Below are positions 1-7,194 of a stretch of 40,315 bases of DNA, one piece after another. The stretch lies in NCBI GenBank assembly GCA_029883975.1, contig JAOUIL010000022.1, positions 1 through 40,315 of the forward strand. The letters run 5' to 3'. Below the pieces are notes generated by a model. It did no database searches, was not told the origin of the DNA, and saw only the letters and a list, made by a program, of their open reading frames with translations. The translations under genes were made by a program, and so were the position numbers. How positions within the stretch are numbered: position 1 is the first letter of the stretch; the number at the start of each line of letters is the position of its first letter. Source of the stretch: Betaproteobacteria bacterium (GTDB lineage: Bacteria; Pseudomonadota; Gammaproteobacteria; Burkholderiales; SG8-39).

Positions 1-675
1 GGCGATCAGCATGCGGTTCAGCACGTCGAGCAGGCGTTGCGGCTTGTCGGCCTCGCGGTAGATGGCCTTGAGGTTGCGCAGCAGCCGCGCGAGGATCTGC
101 CGTTTGCCGGCCGGCTCAAGGAACGGATCGAGCGGCAGTTCCGTCACCGGCACTCCGCCCGCCTGCCCTTCCGGGATGACCCGCAGCAGCCGCGCGCGCA
201 GGTCGGCCTCCGACTGTGCCTCGCCGCCCGAGAACGGATCGAGCACCAGCATGGCGCCAGGCAGGCTCAGTCGCACCAGGAAATGTCCCGGGAAGGACAC
301 GCCCTCCAGCGCGAGGCCGATGCGCCGGCCGATCTCCAGGTACAGCACGGAGAGCGTGATAGGGATGCCGGTGCGCCGATCCAGCACCTCGTTGAGATAG
401 CTGTTGCGCGGGTCGTAGTAGTGATCGGCGTTGCCGGCAAAGCCGAGCTCGTCGAACAGCAACCGGTTGAGCGCTATGACGCGGCTTTCCGCGGGTTCGC
501 CGGGCGCCAGCCGCCCGCGCAGGCGCGCGGCGAAGCGTTCGATCTCGCCGAGGTAGCCGTCGACGTCCAGGCCCGGATAGGCGTCCGCGGCGATCAGCAG
601 GCAGGCACGCGCCAGGTCGATCTCGGCCTCCTCGCGCGCCAGCAGCTCGGCAAAGCGGTCCGGGGACCCGGTCAC
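1..675 (-). CDS. SirB1-like transglutaminase/TPR-family protein (3' end beyond window)
   Basis: The frame opens with GTG at 675 and runs off the left edge, giving 225 codons without a stop. The start codon overlaps the murJ stop in a GTGA arrangement, so translation is probably coupled. The product contains [31 protein letters not shown] and [10 protein letters not shown], the signature stretches of the SirB1 N-terminal domain (transglutaminase-like fold). The last visible residues ([20 protein letters not shown]) are the start of the TPR-like tail usual in this family, whose members are about 270-280 residues long, so some 50 residues are missing. The biochemical role of these proteins is not established; position next to murJ is common in betaproteobacteria. 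The family call is firm, the function is not. Confidence 0.85.
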   Translation of the reverse strand, partial: MTGSPDRFAELLAREEAEIDLARACLLIAADAYPGLDVDGYLGEIERFAARLRGRLAPGEPAESRVIALNRLLFDELGFAGNADHYYDPRNSYLNEVLDRRTGIPITLSVLYLEIGRRIGLALEGVSFPGHFLVRLSLPGAMLVLDPFSGGEAQSEADLRARLLRVIPEGQAGGVPVTELPLDPFLEPAGKRQILARLLRNLKAIYREADKPQRLLDVLNRMLIA

Positions 676-2213
676 GACGGCTCCCGGCGCACGAAATCGC
701 GCCAGCGGAAGCCCAGCAGCAGCAGGACCAGGGCATAGCCGGCGACCCCGGCGAGCACCAGGCCGGCGATCGCCGGCACCTTGTGTTGCCACGGCGCTTC
801 CAGCCACCAGCCGGCCGGGCCCATCGCGAAGTGGAGCAGCACCGACATCGCGGCCACGGCGGCCGCGGTCTTCGCCGCGAACGCGCCCCAGCCCGGCTGT
901 GGCTGGTAGATCCCGGTGCGGCGCAGCGTGCGATAGAGCAGCGCGGCGTTCAGGCAGGCGCCCAGGCCGAGCGCCAGCGCCAGCCCGGCGTGCTGCAGCG
1001 GCACGATGAACGCGAGGTTCATGAGCTGCGTGGCGGCGAGCGTCAGTACGCCGATCTTGACCGGCGTGACGACGTTCTGGCGCGCGTAGAAGCCGGGGGC
1101 GAGGATCTTCACCAGGATCATGCCGACCAGCCCCACGCTGTAGGCGACGAGCGCGCGGCGCGTCATCCACACGTCGTCGGCGCCGAACTGGCCGTAGTGA
1201 AAGAGCGTGGTGACCAGCGGCACGGCGAGCACCGCCAGGGCCGCCGCGGCCGGCAGCGCGAGCAGCAGCGTGACGCGCAGGCCCCAGTCGAGCAGGCGCG
1301 CGTACTCCCCGGCCTCGCCGCTCGCGTGGTGGCGCGACAGGCTCGGCAGCAGGATCGTGCCCACGGCCACGCCGAGCACGCCGGCCGGGAACTCCATCAG
1401 CCGGTCGGCGTAGTACAGCCAGGACACGCTGCCGGCGACGAGGAACGAGGCAAAGATCGTGTTGATGAGCAGCGACAGCTGGCTCACCGAGACGCCGAAC
1501 AGCGCCGGCCCCATGAGCTTGAGCACGCGGCGCATGCCGGCATGGCGGAAGTCGACCCGCCAGCGCGGGAGCAGGCCGAGGCGCGCGAGGAACGGCAGCT
1601 GCAGCGCGAGCTGCAACGCGCCGCCCACGGACACCGCCCAGGCGAGCGCCAGCACGGGCGGGTCGAAGCGTCCGGCGAAGAACGCCGCGGCAACGATGAA
1701 CGACACGTTGAGCAGCACCGGGGTGAAGGCCGGCACCGCGAAGCGGCTCCAGGTGTTGAGCACGCCGGCGGCGAGCGCCACGAGGGAAATGAACAGGATG
1801 TACGGAAAGGTGATGCGCAGCATCTGCACCGTGAGGTCGAACTGCTCGGGCCGGGCGTGAAACCAGCCGGGCGCGAACAGGTAGCCCACCAGGGGCGCAG
1901 CCAGCATGCCGGCCGCGGTCACCAGAACGAGGGCCAGGAATAGCGTCGTGGCGATGACGTCGACCAGCGCACGGGTCTCCTCGGGGGCCTGGCGGTTGCG
2001 GTACTCGGACAGGATCGGCACGAAGGCCTGGGAAAAGGCGCCCTCGGCGAACATGCGCCGCAGCAGGTTCGGGATGCGGAAGGCCACGAAGAAGGCGTCG
2101 GTGGCCAGGCCCGCGCCGAACAGGCGCGCGATGAAGAAGTCCCGCGCGTAGCCCAGCACGCGCGACAGGAACGTCAGGCTGCTCACGGTAGCCACGGCCC
2201 TGAGCAGATTCAT
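672..2213 (-). CDS. murJ: Lipid II flippase MurJ (MviN)
   Basis: This 513-residue polytopic membrane protein of the MOP superfamily moves lipid II from the inner to the outer face of the cytoplasmic membrane for peptidoglycan synthesis. The N-terminus, with [20 protein letters not shown] followed by [20 protein letters not shown], is the classic MurJ signature. About fourteen hydrophobic segments run through the chain and the length is normal for the family. The ATG at 2213 is preceded by GGAAG about 6 nt upstream. The gene is divergent from rpsT, with 64 bp between the two start codons, and overlaps the downstream SirB1-like gene by 4 bp, so the two probably form an operon. Confidence 0.97.
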   Translation of the reverse strand: MNLLRAVATVSSLTFLSRVLGYARDFFIARLFGAGLATDAFFVAFRIPNLLRRMFAEGAFSQAFVPILSEYRNRQAPEETRALVDVIATTLFLALVLVTAAGMLAAPLVGYLFAPGWFHARPEQFDLTVQMLRITFPYILFISLVALAAGVLNTWSRFAVPAFTPVLLNVSFIVAAAFFAGRFDPPVLALAWAVSVGGALQLALQLPFLARLGLLPRWRVDFRHAGMRRVLKLMGPALFGVSVSQLSLLINTIFASFLVAGSVSWLYYADRLMEFPAGVLGVAVGTILLPSLSRHHASGEAGEYARLLDWGLRVTLLLALPAAAALAVLAVPLVTTLFHYGQFGADDVWMTRRALVAYSVGLVGMILVKILAPGFYARQNVVTPVKIGVLTLAATQLMNLAFIVPLQHAGLALALGLGACLNAALLYRTLRRTGIYQPQPGWGAFAAKTAAAVAAMSVLLHFAMGPAGWWLEAPWQHKVPAIAGLVLAGVAGYALVLLLLGFRWRDFVRREPS

Positions 2214-2241
2214 CGCGCGCTTCCGGGCTCGAGGTTCATGC

Positions 2242-2247
2242 TAGAAT
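2242..2247 (+). promoter_or_regulatory. Candidate -10 box for rpsT
   Basis: TAGAAT matches the sigma-70 -10 consensus at five of six positions and lies 30 nt before the rpsT ATG, in the short divergent gap with murJ. The best -35-like hexamer (TTCCGG at 2221) is poor and spaced 15 nt away. A short U-rich stretch and an AAGG ribosome binding site follow. Confidence 0.5.
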
Positions 2248-2277
2248 TCGCCCCTTTTTTGCCAACGGATCAAGGCC

Positions 2278-2541
2278 ATGGCCAACATCAAATCGTCGCG
2301 CAAGTCGGCCCGACAGGCGGTCGTGCGCCGCGCGCACAACTTCACCATGCGCACCGAAGTGCGCACCGCCATCAAGAACGTGAAAAAGGCGATTGCCGGC
2401 GGGGACAAGGCCGCCGCGGCGGCCGCGCTGGAGAAGTCGCGCAGCGTCATCGACCGCGTCGCCGCCAAGGGCATCCTGCACCGCAACGCCGCCGCGCGCC
2501 AAAAGAGCCGCCTCGCGCAAGCCATCAAGGGCATGCGCTAG
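2278..2541 (+). CDS. rpsT: 30S ribosomal protein S20
   Basis: This 87-residue, very basic protein starts MANIKSSRKSARQAVVRRAH and continues with RTAIKNVKKAI, both diagnostic of bS20, which binds 16S rRNA helices during assembly of the small subunit. The C-terminus (KGILHRNAAARQKSRLAQAI) is complete and the length is typical. An AAGG motif just upstream of the ATG at 2278 can serve as ribosome binding site. The gene is monocistronic by context, with murJ divergent and the decarboxylase downstream preceded by its own -10 box. S20 genes are often autoregulated; I see no specific element for that here. Confidence 0.98.
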   Translation: MANIKSSRKSARQAVVRRAHNFTMRTEVRTAIKNVKKAIAGGDKAAAAAALEKSRSVIDRVAAKGILHRNAAARQKSRLAQAIKGMR

Positions 2542-2568
2542 CGGCGCCCGGCCGCCGCAACGCTCGAC

Positions 2569-2586
2569 CGCGCCCTGCCGGGCGCG
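2569..2586 (+). terminator. GC hairpin after rpsT, possible terminator
   Basis: A perfect 7-bp stem (CGCGCCC / GGGCGCG) encloses a TGCC loop 28 bp after the rpsT stop. No U-tract follows, so intrinsic termination would be inefficient; it may only protect the 3' end. It lies in the 87-bp gap before the decarboxylase. Confidence 0.35.
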
Positions 2587-2612
2587 GCGCATTCCTCGCG
2601 GTCATGCGGGAT

Positions 2613-2618
2613 TATACT
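2613..2618 (+). promoter_or_regulatory. Candidate -10 box, leaderless start of decarboxylase
   Basis: TATACT (five of six matches to TATAAT) ends 10 nt before the ATG at 2629. Transcription would start only a few bases before the start codon, and the intervening TGCGCCCCCT has no Shine-Dalgarno sequence. No good -35 hexamer is visible. Confidence 0.45.
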
Positions 2619-2628
2619 TGCGCCCCCT

Positions 2629-4620
2629 ATGGCGAAGCCCGTCAGCCGCATCCTCGTCATCAACGACGAACAGCTGGTGCTGCGCGAGTTCGTCAAGGGC
2701 CTGAACGCCGCCGCGCGCTCGCTCGATAACCCGCTCGGGATCACCTTCGCCGGCGTCACCACCGCCAAGGAAGCGCTGTCCGCCATCGAGTCGGACGGCG
2801 ACATCCAGGCGGTCCTGGTCGACGACACGCTCTACACGCTGGCCAAGCACAACGGCCACGGCGCCAGCCGTCCAGACCGGCGGCTGCAGGTCAGCGCGCT
2901 GGAGCTCGTGCAGCGCATCACCCGCTTCCGGCCCGAGCTGTCGGTCTACATCCTGATCGCGCAGGAAAAGGAAGACGACGTGGTGGATGCGCTGTTCACC
3001 GAGTCGGTGGACGGCTACTTCTACCGCGAGGAGCGCGACTACCGCGGCATCTACCGCATCCTCAACGCGCAGATCCAGGAGAAGGCGCGCACGCCCTTCA
3101 CCGACCAGCTGAAGAACTACGTGTGGATGGCGAAGGACCAGTGGCACACGCCGGGGCACTCCTCGGGCGAATCCCTGCGCGGCAGCCCGTGGGTCAACGA
3201 CTTCTACGAGTTCATGGGCGAGCACGTGTTCGACGCCGACCTGTCGGTGTCCGTGCCGATGCTCGACTCGCTGATGGAGCCGCGCGGCGTGATCGCCGAG
3301 GCGCAGCACATGGCGGCGCAGGCCTTCGGCGCGCGACGCACGTTCTTCGCCACCAACGGCACCTCGACCGCCAACAAGGTGATCTTCCAGACGCTGCTCG
3401 CGCCGGGCGAGAAGCTGCTGCTGGACCGCAACTGCCACAAGAGCGTGCATCACGGGGTGGTGCTCTCGGGCGCGCACCCGATCTACCTCGACTCCGCGCT
3501 CAACCGCAAGTACGGCCTGTACGGGCCGGTACCGAAGAAGACGCTGCTGCAGGCGATCCGGCGGCACCCGGATGCGGAAGCGCTGATCCTCACCTCGTGC
3601 ACCTACGACGGCCTGCGCTACGACCTGCAGCCCATCATTCAGGCGGCGCACGCGCACAGCATCAAGGTGATCATCGACGAGGCCTGGTACGGCTTCGCGC
3701 GCTTCCACCCCGAGTTCCGGCCCACCGCGCTGGAAGCCGGCGCCGACTACGCCACGCAGTCCACGCACAAGGTGCTGTCGGCCTTCTCGCAGGCCTCGAT
3801 GATCCACGTCAACGACCCGGACTTCCGCGAGCACCTGTTCCGCGAGAACTTCAACATGCACACCTCCACGAGCCCGCAGTACGGGCTGATCGCGAGCCTC
3901 GACGTGGCGAGGAAGCAGGCGGTCATGGAGGGCTACAAGCTGCTGTCGCGCACGCTCGTGCTGGCGCGCGAGCTGCGCCAGCAGATCAACTCGACGGGCG
4001 TGTTCCGCAGCCTGGAGCTCGAGGACCTGCTGCCCGAGGAGCTGCGGCACGACGGCATCCGGCTCGACCCGACCAAGGTCACCGTCGACATCTCCGGCTG
4101 CGGCTACACCGTGGACGACCTGCAGAAAGTGCTGTTCGAGCGCTTCAACATCCAGACCGAGAAGAGCACCTTCAATACGCTGACCCTGCTGCTGACGATC
4201 GGCACGACGCGCTCCAAGGTCTCGCGGCTGTATGACGCCCTGATGCGCATCGCGCGCGAGAAGCGCGCGCCGCGGCGCCTGGTGCGCACGCCCGAGATCC
4301 CGGCGTTCACGCGGCTGCGCTTCCTGCCGCGCGACGCCTACTACTGCGGCGGCGAGCTGGTGCCGGTGTTCGACGACAAGGAGCGGGTGAACCGCGCGCT
4401 CGCCGGGCGCGTGTGCGCCGACCAGGTCGTGCCCTACCCGCCCGGCATCCCGGTGCTGGTGCCCGGCCAGGCGATCACGCGCGAGATCCCGGAATACCTC
4501 GCCGGCCTGCTGCGCTCGCAGAAGCGCATGGAAATGCACGGCGTGGTGTACGAGGGCTACCAGCCCTGCGTGCGCGTGCTCACCGCCCAGGAGGAGAAGA
4601 AGCTGCGGCCTCTGCCGTGA
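2629..4620 (+). CDS. Orn/Lys/Arg decarboxylase, class I (PLP-dependent)
   Basis: This 663-residue cytoplasmic enzyme belongs to the fold-type I prokaryotic ornithine/lysine/arginine decarboxylases, which remove the alpha-carboxyl of a basic amino acid to give putrescine, cadaverine or agmatine. Residues 1 to about 130 form the receiver-like N-terminal wing domain (RILVINDEQ, AVLVDDTL). The PLP core follows, with FFATNGTSTANKV, DRNCHKSVHHG, the aspartate of IIDEAWYG (D350) and the Schiff-base lysine of STHKVLSAFSQ (K381). The C-terminal domain is present (VVPYPPGIPVLVPGQAI). It is shorter than the enterobacterial inducible enzymes (about 710-755 residues). The substrate cannot be read from sequence; arginine is plausible given the arg genes further along. 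Its last 41 bp overlap the convergent bactofilin gene. Confidence 0.9.
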   Translation: MAKPVSRILVINDEQLVLREFVKGLNAAARSLDNPLGITFAGVTTAKEALSAIESDGDIQAVLVDDTLYTLAKHNGHGASRPDRRLQVSALELVQRITRFRPELSVYILIAQEKEDDVVDALFTESVDGYFYREERDYRGIYRILNAQIQEKARTPFTDQLKNYVWMAKDQWHTPGHSSGESLRGSPWVNDFYEFMGEHVFDADLSVSVPMLDSLMEPRGVIAEAQHMAAQAFGARRTFFATNGTSTANKVIFQTLLAPGEKLLLDRNCHKSVHHGVVLSGAHPIYLDSALNRKYGLYGPVPKKTLLQAIRRHPDAEALILTSCTYDGLRYDLQPIIQAAHAHSIKVIIDEAWYGFARFHPEFRPTALEAGADYATQSTHKVLSAFSQASMIHVNDPDFREHLFRENFNMHTSTSPQYGLIASLDVARKQAVMEGYKLLSRTLVLARELRQQINSTGVFRSLELEDLLPEELRHDGIRLDPTKVTVDISGCGYTVDDLQKVLFERFNIQTEKSTFNTLTLLLTIGTTRSKVSRLYDALMRIAREKRAPRRLVRTPEIPAFTRLRFLPRDAYYCGGELVPVFDDKERVNRALAGRVCADQVVPYPPGIPVLVPGQAITREIPEYLAGLLRSQKRMEMHGVVYEGYQPCVRVLTAQEEKKLRPLP

Positions 4621-4957
4621 GCGGGCGCAGCACGCAGTCGAGCACGGCGCCGCGCCGCACCTCCAGGCTCTCATAGCTGAGCTCGCCGCTCGTCGAGGAT
4701 TCCGGCAGCAGCTCGACCGCGCCGGCCTCGGTGACGCTGCCCTCGATCCGGCCTTGCGAGCGCAGGTCGACGGCGGCCACCGAGCCGACGATCCTGCCCT
4801 CCCTGCCGAGCGCCAGTGTCGCCGGCGCTTCGCCGCTGCCGCGCACCTCGCCCTGGACGCTGCCCTCGACCAGCAGCGCGCCGCTGAACTGCACGCGCCC
4901 CTCGACGCGCGTGCCGCGGCCGATGATGGTCGCCGGGGAACGGGCGTCCACGCTCAC
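4580..4957 (-). CDS. Bactofilin (polymer-forming cytoskeletal protein)
   Basis: The gene encodes 125 residues and starts with GTG at 4957, overlapping the phosphatase stop by 4 bp (GTGA). The short turn-rich repeats TIIGRGTRVEGRVQFSG, ALLVEGSVQGEVRG and GRIVGSVAAVDLRSQGRIEG are the right-handed beta-helix rungs of the bactofilin (DUF583) core, flanked by short disordered ends. Bactofilins self-assemble without nucleotides into filaments at the membrane and scaffold cell-wall enzymes, stalks or motility and signalling complexes. It is the last gene of the chemosensory/kinase cluster, so it may be a target or scaffold of that pathway (inference). Its 3' end overlaps the convergent decarboxylase gene by 41 bp. 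Confidence 0.88.
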   Translation of the reverse strand: MSVDARSPATIIGRGTRVEGRVQFSGALLVEGSVQGEVRGSGEAPATLALGREGRIVGSVAAVDLRSQGRIEGSVTEAGAVELLPESSTSGELSYESLEVRRGAVLDCVLRPLTAEAAASSPPGR

Positions 4958-5289
4958 GAGGCCGCCCTGCGGCGAAACGCCCTGCGGATCGTCTCGATCG
5001 CGTGCTCGATGTCTTCGTCGGTCATGCGCAAGTAGTCTTCCTGTGCGGCCGCGTCCTGCGGGGTCTCGCCGCCCTCCGGCGCCCCGGGATAGACGCTGCG
5101 GAAGGCGACGCGGATGCGCGCGATGGCGCGCTCGATATCGGCGTCGCTCATACGCAGGAACTCCTCGTCGTTGCCCGCGGCGCTCGCCCCAGCCGGCGCG
5201 GGTGCGCGCGGGTACACGCGGCGATACGCATCGCCAATGCGCGCGACCTCGCGCGCCACGTCTTCGTCGCTCATGCGCAGATACTCCTC
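4954..5289 (-). repeat. Three tandem coding repeats (EEYLRMSDEDI...) at the phosphatase C-terminus
   Basis: Residues 313-353, 354-395 and 396-423 of the phosphatase each begin with [E][ED][YF]LRM[ST]D[EA]D[IV], followed by an amphipathic helix (AIxxIRxAFRxVYPG type). The linkers are 12-15 residues and vary, while the 26-28 residue core is strongly conserved. The last copy ends at the protein C-terminus without its VYP segment. A degenerate copy (SDVRSAIEELRRALRQRG) lies just upstream. The conservation is at protein level; DNA identity between copies is only moderate, so this is not a recent slippage product. Confidence 0.85.
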
Positions 5290-6225
5290 CTGCGGCCCCG
5301 CCTCGCCCGCGCCGAGGTCGAAATCGAGCACCTCGCGGCCGCGCTGGCGAAGGGCACGCCGCAGCTCCTCGATGGCGCTGCGCACGTCGCTGTCCGGCAC
5401 GTGCGGGAATGCCCACGTCTCGCGCGTGGTGTCGGCTGCCTCGGCGAGCGGCGCGGGCGCCGCCGCCGGCCCCGCGGACGGCACCGGCGCTTCGTCCCAG
5501 CGCAGGGCGATCGCCGACACGTTGTCCCCGTGCCGTCCGCCGATGCGCTCCGCGCGCGTCACGAGGCTCTCCAGCGCCGCGTCGAGGTCCGCGCCGGGCA
5601 GCTCCGCGAGCAGCTCCTCCTGCGCGAGCGCGCCCCACAGCCCGTCGGAACAAAGGAGCAGCAGGTCGCCGCGCTCGAGCTCGGCCGAGGACGCGGGCAC
5701 GATGCGCGGCGCCACGGGCCCGCCGAGGCACTGCAGCAGCACGTTGCGCTCGGGATGCACGTGCACATCCTGCTCGCCGATCCTGCCCTCGTCGAGGAGC
5801 TTCTGCACACGCGTGTGGTCCTTGGTGCGTGCGCGCACCCGGCCGCCGCGGATCAGGTAGAAGCGCGAATCGCCCACGTGCAGCCAGAACACGCGCGCGC
5901 TCTGCACCACGCAGGCCGCCACCGTCGTGCGCGGCACCTCGTCCAGCCCGCGCGCCCGCGCCGCGCGCCCGAGCAGCGCGTGCGCGCTGGCGATGCGCCG
6001 CGTCAAGAACAGGTCTGGATCGGCGAGCCGCGGCTGGGCCGCGCGCTCGAACTCGGCGCCCAGATGCTCCACCACCAGCTGCGCCGCGACGTCGCCGTTG
6101 GCGTGGCCGCCCATGCCGTCGGCCACGACGAGCAACGTGCTCTCCGGCGTGCGCCACACGCCCAGGCGGTCCTGGTTGTAGTGGCGCCCCCCGACGCGCG
6201 ACTTGTAGGCGATCGCGCTGCTCAC
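4954..6225 (-). CDS. PP2C-type Ser/Thr phosphatase with C-terminal repeat tail
   Basis: This 423-residue protein starts at GTG 6225, overlapping the upstream kinase stop by 4 bp. Residues 1 to about 240 form a bacterial PP2C (PPM) domain with all metal-binding aspartates visible: YNQDRLGV, VVADGMGGHANGD, LHVGDSRFYL, LLCSDGLWGAL and GRHGDNVSAIAL. Such enzymes remove phosphate from Ser/Thr residues phosphorylated by Hanks-type kinases, and one is encoded immediately upstream. After an Ala/Pro-rich linker, residues 313-423 hold three near-identical copies of a repeat of about 41 residues (see separate entry), with a weaker one at about 285-305. I do not recognise this tail; it is probably a helical protein-binding module. 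There is no membrane segment or signal peptide. Confidence 0.93.
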   Translation of the reverse strand: MSSAIAYKSRVGGRHYNQDRLGVWRTPESTLLVVADGMGGHANGDVAAQLVVEHLGAEFERAAQPRLADPDLFLTRRIASAHALLGRAARARGLDEVPRTTVAACVVQSARVFWLHVGDSRFYLIRGGRVRARTKDHTRVQKLLDEGRIGEQDVHVHPERNVLLQCLGGPVAPRIVPASSAELERGDLLLLCSDGLWGALAQEELLAELPGADLDAALESLVTRAERIGGRHGDNVSAIALRWDEAPVPSAGPAAAPAPLAEAADTTRETWAFPHVPDSDVRSAIEELRRALRQRGREVLDFDLGAGEAGPQEEYLRMSDEDVAREVARIGDAYRRVYPRAPAPAGASAAGNDEEFLRMSDADIERAIARIRVAFRSVYPGAPEGGETPQDAAAQEDYLRMTDEDIEHAIETIRRAFRRRAAS

Positions 6226-7151
6226 GCCGCTCCTTGCGCGGCGCCCGGCGCGCGCTCGCCGAGCAGGACCTTCTGCAGCTCGAACACGCTCTGCGGGCGG
6301 GCCACGGGGTCGAGGCGCAGGCACCAGTCCACCGTCTCGAGCAGCTCCTCGGAGTAGCGGCCGGCGAGCGCCTTGCGCGCGGGCGCCAGGCGGTCCTTCT
6401 TCTGCCGCTCGGCGGCGTCGGGCGGCGGCTGCGCCGTCAGGCACGAATAGAGGGTCGCGCCGATGCCGTAGATGTCGCTCCAGGGCCCGAGCCGGGTGCG
6501 GTCGTGATGGCGCTCGGGCGGCGCAAATCCCGGGGTGAAGAGCGGCGGCAGCGCCGGCGCGTCGGCTTCCAGCACCACGCGCGCGGCGCCGAAATCGAGC
6601 AGCAGCGGCGAGCCGTCGCTGCGCAGATAGATGTTGCCCGGCTTGATGTCCAGGTGCAGGAGCCGGCGTGCGTGCACCTCGCGCAGGCCGTCGAGCAATT
6701 CGAGGAAGGTCTGGCGCACCCAGAGCTCGGCGGGCGGCTTCTTCTGCGCGAGGATGCGGTCCTTGAGCGTGCCGCCGCGTTCGTGGGACATCACCATGTA
6801 GGCGGTGTCGTGCGCGCTGAAGAAATCCAGCACGCGCACCACGTTCGGGTGCGACAGGCGCGACAGCGCCCGCGCCTCCTCGTAGAAGCACTTCAGCCCA
6901 TGGCGGTAGGCGTCGGCAGTCGCGGCCGGCACGGTCGGCGCCTGCGCGCCGCGCTGGCGCGTCGCGAGGGAAGCGGGCAGGTACTCCTTGATGGCGACGT
7001 CGGCACCGCCCGCGTCCCGCGCCAGGTACACGAGGGAAAACCCGCCGGAGGCGAGCACGCGCTGCAGCGTGTAGCTGCCGAGCGGCTGGCCCAGCGCAAG
7101 CGGCTCCCGGGTAGCGCCGCGCCCCTGCTTCGAGCTCGGGAAGATCCCCAT
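6222..7151 (-). CDS. Hanks-type Ser/Thr protein kinase (soluble)
   Basis: The 309-residue protein is one complete kinase domain and little else. The glycine-rich loop is ASGGFSLVYLA, the ATP lysine is K55 in VAIKEYL, the catalytic loop is HLDIKPGNIYL, the metal-binding motif is LLDFGAARV, and the APE-like segment is FTPGFAPPE followed by WSDIYGIGATLY. The HRD arginine is leucine (HLD), so this is a non-RD kinase, which may not need activation-loop phosphorylation. There is no transmembrane or PASTA segment, so it acts in the cytoplasm. Its stop overlaps the start of the PP2C phosphatase gene by 4 bp, a typical kinase/phosphatase pair. The upstream kinase gene ends 43 bp before its start. Confidence 0.93.
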   Translation of the reverse strand: MGIFPSSKQGRGATREPLALGQPLGSYTLQRVLASGGFSLVYLARDAGGADVAIKEYLPASLATRQRGAQAPTVPAATADAYRHGLKCFYEEARALSRLSHPNVVRVLDFFSAHDTAYMVMSHERGGTLKDRILAQKKPPAELWVRQTFLELLDGLREVHARRLLHLDIKPGNIYLRSDGSPLLLDFGAARVVLEADAPALPPLFTPGFAPPERHHDRTRLGPWSDIYGIGATLYSCLTAQPPPDAAERQKKDRLAPARKALAGRYSEELLETVDWCLRLDPVARPQSVFELQKVLLGERAPGAAQGAA

Positions 7152-7194
7152 CAGGCGTCCGGCTGTCTGCGCGGCGCGACCACGCGGTTCCCGA

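Noticed and set aside
2569-2586. Hairpin after rpsT as a strong intrinsic terminator
   Set aside because: The stem is good but no U-tract follows, so it is only listed as a weak terminator.
2602-4674. Long open frame of about 690 codons antisense to the decarboxylase
   Set aside because: Its product is low-complexity (rich in His, Arg, Ala, Val) without family motifs, while the plus-strand frame encodes a complete decarboxylase. Such frames are expected in GC-rich DNA.
4580-6157. A single minus-strand open frame that reaches from within the phosphatase region into the bactofilin
   Set aside because: Only its last 125 codons are real. The upstream part is the phosphatase read in the wrong frame, and a GTG at 4957 with a 4-bp overlap gives the proper start.
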